Shown here one piece after another: positions 55,603 through 64,000 of a stretch of 64,000 bases of DNA; the first letter of the stretch is position 1; each line of letters begins with the position of its first letter. Source of the stretch: Pleurostoma richardsiae (taxonomy: Eukaryota > Ascomycota > Sordariomycetes > Calosphaeriales > Pleurostomataceae); assembly GCA_030052745.1 (NCBI GenBank), contig JANBVO010000014.1, positions 558,001 through 622,000 on the forward strand, written 5' to 3'. The notes under the pieces are model-generated. The model searched no databases. It was not told the DNA's origin and saw only the letters and a list, made by a program, of their open reading frames with translations. The translations under genes and the position numbers were made by a program.

Positions 55603-56502
55603 AAGACCCCAGTCTGTTATTGTCAGTGGGATTGAATCGTCGTATATACAAGCTCTGGAGTTCAATGGACGGTGTAGGTCTATGACCACGAGCCCTTAGT
55701 ACGATGGGTGGCCTGGGGCGCTTTTCTGTAGTCTACGGAGTATAAGCTCACTATATCAAAGATAACGGAGATGCATTCAATTCTTTTGTAAATCATTGTC
55801 CCTGCTCGATATGCTTAATAGGCAAAGGATTCAGGATTTACTGCTATGCAGGTGGTGACTCGGTAAGAGCATTGAGGAGCGTAGGTAGGTAGTTGGATAA
55901 CCTGCCCTTGCTTGCCCTATCACAACTTCTTGGAGCTAATCGGCCGATACCTAGCATCCGCACTTTGGCAATCATGTCTTCAGTGCTTCACGAAGATATG
56001 GGCAATGGAGCCGCCTCGACATTCAGGGGCTAGCTCGCCGTTGTCTAAGAGGAACTACGGTCAACTCCGCCAATCACGACGTCAACACCCCGATTGTGGA
56101 TCGAGGTCTTATCTCTTGGCCCAGGTCTGCCCTATCTAGCCTCTCCACTTGTCGGCTGATCGATCTTCGCCCCGCGTTGACGGAGACAGACTCACCAGAG
56201 GACGGGATGCATTGCATCCTGCAAAACGCATGCGCTCTAATGGAGCCTTCTCTGGGCGCGAGCCTCGCTCTATTACGGACTACGGACTTCGCTCTCTCGC
56301 TACACTACATTTGATGCCGCTAATATGCGAAGCACCTTGAGATATGTGTGACATTGCTCACTTCCTCTGCTCGGCGCGGCTTTTTCTGGACCATAAACAT
56401 GATATGAAACTGCCCTCGAAGTAGCCGAACACGGGAGGTAGTTGGGCATTCTCCAATCCGCTCACTTCTACTGATAGCATACGCATCTCTGCTGCTGATA
56501 GC
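55603..56502. other. Divergent region between MOSC fusion and Zn2Cys6 gene
   Basis: Nine hundred bases with no supported exon. It holds the promoters of both neighbours. Short frames at 55912-56139 and 56096-56340 show no family features. Confidence 0.45.
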
Positions 56503-58781
56503 ATGCCCGACTCTCACATCGATAGCATATTTACCTCTCCCCTTCAAATTGTCATGGAGAAGCAGGTTCGGCAGCGAATCCGCCAGAGGAGGACGCTCAG
56601 CTGCCTACCCTGCCGCACGCACAAGCTTCGATGTGACCGCGCGGTACCCTGTCAGACATGCTGCCGGTACGGGCGGCAAAGCCAGTGTTGCTTGAATCCG
56701 TCCCCTGCAGGCGCGCTTGGTATGACCGCGCCGAGAGGATCAATCAGTGGTAGCAGCGTAACGACAGCACGTCCTCTACTCGCCCGATCCGGCCGGTCAG
56801 CCTCTGAAACTGTTCCACTCTCGCCCATGAGTGTAGCTACCGCCGACACTGATGAGTCCGGCCATATTGAGCATAACGACCACGCGACGAATGCAGTGGG
56901 CTTTACCGACACCATTTACCTGACCCGAGAGACACATAGCCCTGGATGCTCGTCCCGCTCGAGTATCACATCATCACGGCCTACGGAACCGCACTATCCG
57001 ACTCCTACGTCCTTTACTTTTGCAAGAGATCATAACGGACAGCATGAAGGCGTGTCAGTCGCGTCGTTTGCCATGGCCAACGCCATAGGACCGCGAGAGA
57101 GGACGTTTCTCGAAGATGAAACAATCTACTGGAAGCGGCGGCTGGTCAGTGTGCTACCCAGTCAGAACCAGTGCGACCTGCTGGTCTCGTATTTCTTCGA
57201 GAACATCAATTGGGTCTACCAGGTCATACACGGGCCTTCGTTCCGCGCTGAGTACGCAGCGCTTTGGGCCAAGGATGTCGCGGATGTCGACCTTATCTGG
57301 CTTTCCCTGCTATTCATAATTGTCTGCCTGAGCTCGATGTGCATGCCCGGAGAGATGGCCGAGGCCGTGGGCTTTGAGACTGCAGACATGGAAGGCCTGA
57401 CACGTCGATGGTACCTGGCCTGTCGACAGGCGCTGCAGGCCGGGGGTTATGACGCGAAGCCAACCTTGACCCAGATCCAGGTCTTCCTCATATCTCAACC
57501 CTACTGGTACTCGACGAAAAGCATAGAGACTTTGAACTCGTAGGTCCCTTCCTCTTCCACCCAAAATCATGATACTAACACGCCGTTAGCCACCTCGGAC
57601 AGGCTATCCGGAATGCCCAAGCATTGGGCCTGGACAAAGAGAGTCCTGCGTCAATTACCGACTGCCTTGAGCGAGAGATGCGCCATAGGGTATGGTGGGA
57701 TCTCGTCACCTGTGATACCTTCCAGTCATTCTGTCTGAGCCGCCCACCGCTGTTGCAGTCTCACCTCTCTTCCGTGCCCTTCCCGTCCAACTGCAACGAC
57801 GTCGACATGACACCGACCGGCATCAACGTCCGGCCCCTTTCCGAGCCGACCGAGACGAGCCTGCATCACTTCCGGGCTCGCGTCTTCAAGGTGTTTAACC
57901 GACTGTACATCAACAATTGCGCCAACCTGTCTTCGTACTCGTTTGTCTCCGCCATTGACGACGAGGTCACCGCCATCACGAATGAGTTCCCCTGGTACTT
58001 CGACCTGCCGCGGGAGGGCTTCGTCCCGCCCTGGGAGCGCCTCCCGCCCAACTTCAGCTTCCTCCCCTGGCAGTACCACCTCCTGCACAGCTGCATCAAC
58101 ATCCAGCGCGTGCGCATGTACCGCCCGTTCCTGCACCCGCTCCCCGCCGGCGACTCCTGGGCCCGCTGCGTCGACGCCGCCTCGTCCGCCCTGGCCGCGT
58201 ACCGCGCCATCCGCGCCCGCGACCCGCGCCAGCTGCTGCGCTCGCACAAGACGCGCTCGCAGGCCTACCAGCTCGTCTCGTCGGCCGTCGTCATCGGCAC
58301 GTTCCTGCTCGTCGAGCGCCCGCCCGATCCGGCCCTGTCGCGCATCCGCTCCGACGTGGAGATGATCATCACCGACCTCCGGCGCTTGCAGGGAGTGGCC
58401 ATGGTATCGGACGGGCTCAGGGTGCTGCACCGCATCTTGGCGCTGTACGATGCGCGGAACAGCACCAAGGACAGCCACGTGGCCAGGGAGCGCGTCGCTG
58501 AGGCGCCGACGACGCTCGTGCCGGGGATATTCTCCTTCTTTGGCGGGGAGTCGTCGGCGAGGAAGTATCTAGAGCGGTGTGCCATTGAGTACATCATGAA
58601 CGACCAGAGTGAGGGAGGTTATGGCAGTCCTGGAGAGTCGGGTTCGGCTGGGCCAAGCGAGGGGTTTATGTGGGAAGCATTGCTGGATGTTTCTATCTGG
58701 GGCGAGTCCGGGGATGCGTTCTGGGCCGAGTTGGACTTTAGTGGCGAAGGGGGGATGGGTTTCGATCAGCGGGGTGGATGA
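56503..58781 (+). CDS. Zn2Cys6 transcription factor with fungal-specific domain
   Basis: Two exons (56503-57539, 57590-58781) give 742 residues. The cluster RTLSCLPCRTHKLRCDRAVP followed by CQTCCRYGRQSQC has canonical spacing, with basic residues in front. The fungal-specific domain is strong: LPSQNQCDLLVSYFFENINW, VYQVIHGPSFRAEY, then LGQAIRNAQALGLDKE and EREMRHRVWWDLVTCDTF across and after the intron. The splice TC|GTAGG to AG|C gives NSHLGQA and keeps phase. An internal ATG at 56554 (MEKQVRQRI) is another possible start. The gene is divergent from the MOSC fusion and 0.6 kb ahead of another regulator of the same class. Targets unknown; the P450/MOSC pair is the nearest metabolic candidate. 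Confidence 0.92.
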
Positions 58782-59384
58782 CTGTGATCAGTTGAGCGAT
58801 ACTGCGCCGCTGCAAGTGCTTCCCGGCGATATTCACCTAGAAGAAGGCGTCATTGCCCCAGGAATAGCTGGTCTGGGCGGGCAGCGACTGCTGTGAAACG
58901 TCGAATCCGGTTCTTGGGGCAGAGGTCAGGATGCGAGCCCGCATTAGCGGAGTTCTGGAAAGGTTTCCCGGAGTTCAACTTGAAGGCGCTGAGAGCCCGG
59001 AGAAGTTATGGATCTACTCCGCCGACTTTACGACTTTTCAGGCGCACCCGACCCTCCAGGGGACTGTTATAGAGATGCTTCGACTGTACAACACTTTCTA
59101 TAGCCCGTGGCACTCGATGGGCCATTTGGGTTACTAAGCATAAATGATGCGATTGCCAATGCGTGCGTGGTGTCTCGTGGGACAACACCATGGAAGACGC
59201 ATGATCCCTGTTTCCGCTAACCCAAATGCCTTCTCTTATCGGACCCACCGAGATAACCCGCCGATCGCTCTTTGACTTCGGGGCCCCCTCCATCCCGCTG
59301 TACTCCTCAATGAGTGTACTGGCAACCGGGTATTCGACATATGGGAAGCATCAGCAACGCAATTTCATACAGTCAAGAGAAACA
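58782..59384. other. Intergenic between two adjacent Zn2Cys6 genes
   Basis: Holds the promoter of the second regulator. A 68-codon frame at 58931-59137 has no support. No repeats or duplicated pieces of the neighbouring regulators were seen. Confidence 0.45.
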
Positions 59385-61797
59385 ATGCCTGCCGACGACC
59401 AGCAGTCGCAAACTAGCAGCCATGGTTCGTCTCCGCCGCCATGTTGTTGAAGCTCGAGGCACTGACAGGGAGCAGGATCAAGCCAACGAACGGGACAGGC
59501 CTGCCGAAGCTGTCATCTTCGCAAGGTGAAGTGTGACTTAGCATCGCGCGGGACGCCGCCATGTACCAAATGTCTGGAGTCGGATCTTCATTGCGATCGC
59601 TTCACTAAGAGACGGCGCGTGGGGCGCGTTCTGCAGGCCGTCATGAATCCACAGACAGGGTGGGTGGTGTCCAGCTCTCATAAAAGCTTCTTTTCGCTCC
59701 TGGGAGAAACAACTAACGAATGGGTCCCCTTAGAACGCAAGAAAGGACGAGTAAGGTGCTGGACGTAACAGTCAGGCAACCGCCGCGCTCAATCACGGCC
59801 GTGGAGGAGGTCTCGAGCGCCTTTGATTCTCTGGGAGCAGGGGACGAGCCAAGGCCGCTGGCAGTGTCGGGCATGGCGGACATCTCCAAGCAGACCTCCA
59901 TCCTCGTCGACTTCCTGTCCCAGGACTTCTCACTCAGTCCTATCAACGATTACCAGGTCACGTTCAACGACAACTACTGCAATATCACCCGGGTCCTAGC
60001 GAACGAGTTTGGGCGTGGCTTCACAGAGGGTATCTACCACCACCGTGATGCACCGTTCGTGAAGCGGCACCACGGCGGTGGCATCCCGCGGCCCTTGACA
60101 GGGGCTGAGCGCGCTGTACTGGAGCTACAGGGCGCGTTTGTCCTCCCTAGCCAGCGCATAGCTGACAGCTTTGTAACCGCCTTCTTCGACCGTGTGCAGC
60201 CTATGATGCCCATCATCGACCGCTCCGAATTTCTCAAACACTACTATGCCATGGGCTCGGCATCACCAGGCGTCTCCCTGCTCCTGCTCCAGAGCATCTT
60301 GCTGTCCGGATCGGCGACATACAGGCATCCCGACCTCGCCCTGGACCCGCGTGAGGTATCGTGGCGTCTCTATGTCCGGGCCAAAGCGCTCATGGACAAC
60401 CGATTTGAACAGGATCGGTTGATCCTTGTGCAAGCTCACCTCCTATTTAGCACCTTCGGATCCGATAGCTGCGACGATACCATCCAGAACATGTGGCTCT
60501 CGATAGGGTCTGCAGTGCGGATAGCGCAGGTGGGTCGACATTATCCAGTCAGATTTGAAAAATGCCTATCATTTCGGCTGATGAATATAGGGCTTGGGAC
60601 TCCATCGGGCTTTGGGAAACGCCAATGCAAGCCAGTCGATGCGGAGACAGTGGAAACGCATCTGGTGGACTCTCTTCGTGCATGATGTGAGTTACCCGCA
60701 CGAACCGAGCCTGGTTAGTCGAGAGAGGGGCTAATATGATCTTCACCCACAGACCCTATGCTCCTTCGAGTAGGTGTTCTCTACCCGTCTTCAGGCTCAA
60801 CAGATATACTAATCCAATTTTCGTATTATAGGTGGGGAAGGCCGCGATCCATGTATGTGTGAAGCTCATCTTGATCCCCCGTTTCTGTCGTTCAACCAGC
60901 CGTTAACTGTTTAACAGACACCTGCCCGACAGTGACGTCGACCTGCTCACGGTTTCAGACTTCCAACTTGAAGAAGCCGGCTCTCTACCTTCCTCGGAGC
61001 ATACTCACTTCTTCATACAGCTCTGCGAACTCTGTTTTATCATCAGCGACTGGCTCGACGTGTTTCGACCGGGAGGACCCAGAAGGCGCACTCAATCTGA
61101 GGAGGAACGGAGACAAGAGCGGATCAGGAAAACAAGGAAATGCATCTCTGATCTCACAAACTGGCATCACGACCTCCCCGGGATCATGCAGGCACCTCTG
61201 GCAAACTCGGGCTTTACTCTCTGGACAGCCACTCTCCACATCACCTACTACGCGGCGCAGCTTCGATTCTCTGCGTTGCTTCCCGACAGCACAGATGCTG
61301 TGTATGAAGCGGCTAGCAAGATCACGGATATTTGCGGCGACCTCGACCGTCAAGGACTTCTTCATTCCCTCTGGAACTTCGGCATCCACGAATTTGATCT
61401 CGCGATGGGTCAGCACGCCCGGCAGGTCAATAGCAAGAGCCCGGGGGTCTCTGGCGTTGGCTTCCAGAATCTCCGCCGCGGCCTGCCCTTGATCCAGCAA
61501 CTCTGCAACCGAAGCTTCGTGGCCAGCCAAGGTGCTGTCTTCTACCAGCAGTTGATCGGAAAGTTTGAGAAGCACCTCCAGAGAGGCTCAGAGCACTCGG
61601 ATGTTCACACACAGGGCGCTCCTTCCGACCCAGGGCAGCAGCCAACGACACCGGATCTTCACACAGGCGTGACGCCACCCTGGATGGCCGAGGCAATGGA
61701 GAACTGGGAAAACGGCTTCGAATTTCACGAGCACAGCTTTGCGAACTGGACTGCACAGCAAGCTGGCCAGCCGTGGGGTTGGGACACGGGACTATAA
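59385..61797 (+). CDS. Zn2Cys6 transcription factor with two tandem microexons
   Basis: Seven exons (59385-59424, 59476-59659, 59734-60529, 60591-60686, 60753-60769, 60832-60852, 60918-61797) give 677 residues. The cluster is ACRSCHLRKVKCDLASRGTP then PCTKCLESDLHC, in exon 2. The fungal-specific domain runs through NMWLSIGSAVRIAQ, GLHRALGNAN, RQWKRIWWTLFVHD, TLCSFEWGRPRSI and HLPDSDVDLL. The last pieces are built from exons of 17 and 21 bases, and each joint keeps phase and the conserved GRP motif. Intron 1 uses donor GTTCGT. An aromatic and acidic C-terminus (WENGFEFHEHSFANWT) may activate transcription. It converges on the UNC93-like transporter. Targets are unknown. Confidence 0.88.
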
Positions 61798-62014
61798 ATT
61801 GTATCTTTTCTGTGATATATCATAATGCAGAGTAAGCCACTCATTCATGAGTAAAGGATCGAGACCAGCAGGCCGTCTTGCAATGTGTTAAATTCTCCTC
61901 GTCACCAATTCTACGGCGCTCATAATAATAAGGGGCTATCAGATACGTCACTTCCCATTATACGTCCCGCAAAGACAACAAGTCTTGTCTCCTGTTCGCC
62001 ATACGTACCATAAT

Positions 62015-64000
62015 CTAAGCAGAGATCTCACGTACAGGCCTGGAATCAGTCATCTCAGCTATCTTCTTCCCCTCCGCAATCAACTCCTTCTGGTGCTCAT
62101 GCTCGATGACGTCCTCGGCCACGAGGCCCAACGTGACCGCCTTCTCCTCGATCTTGGCCGGCACGATGACCGAGTCCTCGAGGAAGTAGTTGGTCTCCTT
62201 GACGTAGTACGCAATGACCCAGAACAGGCAGACCAGGCCGAAGCCGTACAGCGCCAGCTGGATGATAACCTGGTTGCGGTAGCTGACGCCCTGGCTGTCG
62301 ATGGTGAAGGAGATGCACATGCCCAGGCTAACGGTGCCTTTGAACGCCCCAGCGTAGCGGGCACACAGCGCCGGGTCGTTGGTCAGTGACGCCATGGTCC
62401 ACTGTACAGCGATCTGGAAGCAGGCGTAGATGATACCGTTGAGCAGATAGAGGATGAAACCGGCAGCGAAGGCAGAATCTGTCCAGTCAACGGCCGGCGG
62501 GTCATTGTCGCCGTTGACGTTGTTGTGAATAACCCAGCCCAACAGACCGGCAGTCGTGGCCATTGTGATAACACCGACGACGGCGGTGCCTATGAGACCC
62601 TTCGTGCGCCGGGACGCGATCCGCGGGTTGTCCATTATCATGGCGAGGCAGATGGGTGCCGGGATCATGATCACCTGGAACAGCAAATTGTTGAGAGACC
62701 GGGTTCGTAGGTTGAAGTAGAAAGCTGCAGACCACACGTTAGTACTCTTACGAGCCATGCTGTGTTGTTTCCACATACCATTTATGCTGCTCGTAACTGC
62801 AAGGTTCATCTCACCGACGAACATGGCGGGAATGAGGATGATTATCTTCGGATCAGTGAGAACTGACAGGATCCCCTTGACCTCCTCGGTGATGCTAGGC
62901 TCCTTGAAGATGGCGATGTGCCGGCCGTCGTCGCGGATAACTTCTCTCGGGTCGACTATGAGGAGAAAGTTCAAAACAATGGCACTGTTGCGGATTTATC
63001 AGCGAACGATGGTAAGAAAGTCAGAGTTGGATAGCTACTTACGCGCACATGATGACGATGAAGACGACGTAGACGGCTGTGGACACGCCGGTTGCCTCTT
63101 CCTTGTTGTGGTTCACGCCGAAAGCAATGATGGCACCGACCGTACTTCCGCACGAAGTGAGAACCCATTGGTAAGTGATGTACTACAGTGTTGTTGTCAG
63201 TTTCTTATGACTTCCGGCAAGTTACTATCGTTAGTCATACCTTTGCTTTGTCCTTCTCTTCGGCGTATGCAAACTGGATAAATCCGGAAGCAGTCCATAG
63301 CATCGCAGCCGTCAAGCCGAGGAAAGCCCCCGCTATAAGTCAAATCTCCATATTAGCATCCATGAGTTTCGTGGGGCCAATGGAGAGTTCAAATACCGAA
63401 GAGAGGGAAGGCTTGATGGCCGATGCGGTCATAGTACCAGAGTGAGCCGACATAGAAGGGGTAACCGAGAGCCCCAAAGGCGCTAGGTGAGGCACAATGT
63501 AAGCGTTTGACACAGCTCGTTATACTCGGTCCAATCTTACATAGTATACTTAGGGCGTAAGAAGTTGAGGGCTGTGCCGCCGCACCAGCCGGCGACGGTG
63601 TAGACGCCGTAGAGAATCCTACTCATTGTGAGTATCCACCGTCTCTGGGCAGAGTCGCCGAGCCGCATTTGAGCATGCTTTTACATACGAGTTAGTCAGA
63701 GACGCAACTCTCTGTGATGATGGCTGGCCACCACCAGCACCAAGGCCAGTGAGTGCCAAGTAGATACCCGGAAGACAGAAGAGGATGCTACAGTAGTACG
63801 TTAGCATCTGGAGATCCTCTATGTTGCACATGGTCCAACACTCACCATCCCATAACGAAGTTCTGGTTGAACGCACGATTCCGTGCAAGCTTTCCGGTGA
63901 GAAGAGCCATGATGGCGACTTGCGTCTTGCAGCTGTCTGCGCACGATCGAGCAATACTTGATGAGTAGTTTGCTGGCTCGATGACTCAGGATGGAGTCAC
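62015..64000 (-). CDS. UNC93-like MFS protein, 5' end beyond the window
   Basis: Eight exons can be read: from the edge to 63846, then 63787-63689, 63618-63541, 63482-63397, 63332-63241, 63182-63043, 62984-62779 and 62724-62015. All join in phase. The reading includes KLARNRAFNQNFVMGCILFC, GIYLALTGLGAGGGQ, ILYGVYTVAGWCGGTALNFL, IAFGALGYPFYVGSLWYYD, FNLRTRSLNNLLF and YLLNGIIYACFQIAVQWTMA, the layout of fungal UNC93/DUF895 proteins with about 11-12 membrane helices. The cytosolic C-terminus is Glu/Lys-rich. Function in fungi is poorly known; animal UNC93 regulates channels or receptors. No ATG lies in frame between 63912 and the edge, so the gene start is outside the window or in an earlier exon. 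Confidence 0.88.

Noticed and set aside
63846-63912. ATG at 63912 as start of the UNC93-like gene
   Set aside because: It is in a different frame from the conserved first exon (KLARNRAFNQNFVMG), so the true start must lie further upstream or outside the window.

Overview
The window is nuclear DNA of a filamentous ascomycete (Pezizomycotina). The signs are moderate GC, genes split by short introns of about 45-125 bases, five Zn2Cys6 regulators, a class II-type heme peroxidase, a Baeyer-Villiger monooxygenase, ankyrin and NACHT STAND proteins, and a mitochondrial-type polyprenyl synthase. I built all gene models by hand from splice signals, reading phase and family conservation. No rRNA, tRNA, CRISPR array, intact transposon, or PKS/NRPS core gene was seen.

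Layout. At 0.3-10.8 kb lie allantoinase (-), a STAND-type ankyrin protein (-), an allantoate-permease-family transporter (-) and, divergent from it, a peroxisomal FAD amine oxidase (+). GATA motifs near two of these suggest a nitrogen-scavenging neighbourhood. At 11.4-17.2 kb lie a Zn2Cys6 regulator (+), an NADPH-dependent enone/quinone reductase with a GC-AG intron (-), and a secreted class II-like peroxidase with a hydrophobic tail (-). At 18.4-28 kb lie an aldo/keto reductase (+), a Baeyer-Villiger monooxygenase (-), a divergent beta-lactamase-fold esterase (+) and a 928-residue Zn2Cys6 regulator (+). Together they look like a compact alcohol-ketone-ester pathway.

At 28.4-40.5 kb are an uncharacterised F-box-like protein, another Zn2Cys6 regulator (-), a broken DHA1-type MFS gene, and a 1630-residue NLR-like protein (Goodbye-like N-terminus, P-loop NTPase, TPR-like region, ZZ finger). 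At 40.7-48.5 kb are a PsiD-type phosphatidylserine-decarboxylase-family protein (-), an Eco1-like zinc-finger protein lacking the acetyltransferase domain (-), V-ATPase assembly factor Vma12 (-), the divergent polyprenyl synthase Coq1 (+), and an eight-cysteine hydrophobin-like secreted protein (-).

After a gene-poor 2.4 kb come a cytochrome P450 (+), a MOSC-reductase-ferredoxin fusion (-), two adjacent Zn2Cys6 regulators (+) and a UNC93-like transporter (-) that runs off the right edge. Housekeeping genes (Vma12, Coq1, Eco1-like) are confined to 43.6-47.6 kb. The rest is accessory metabolism, regulation and self/non-self type genes.
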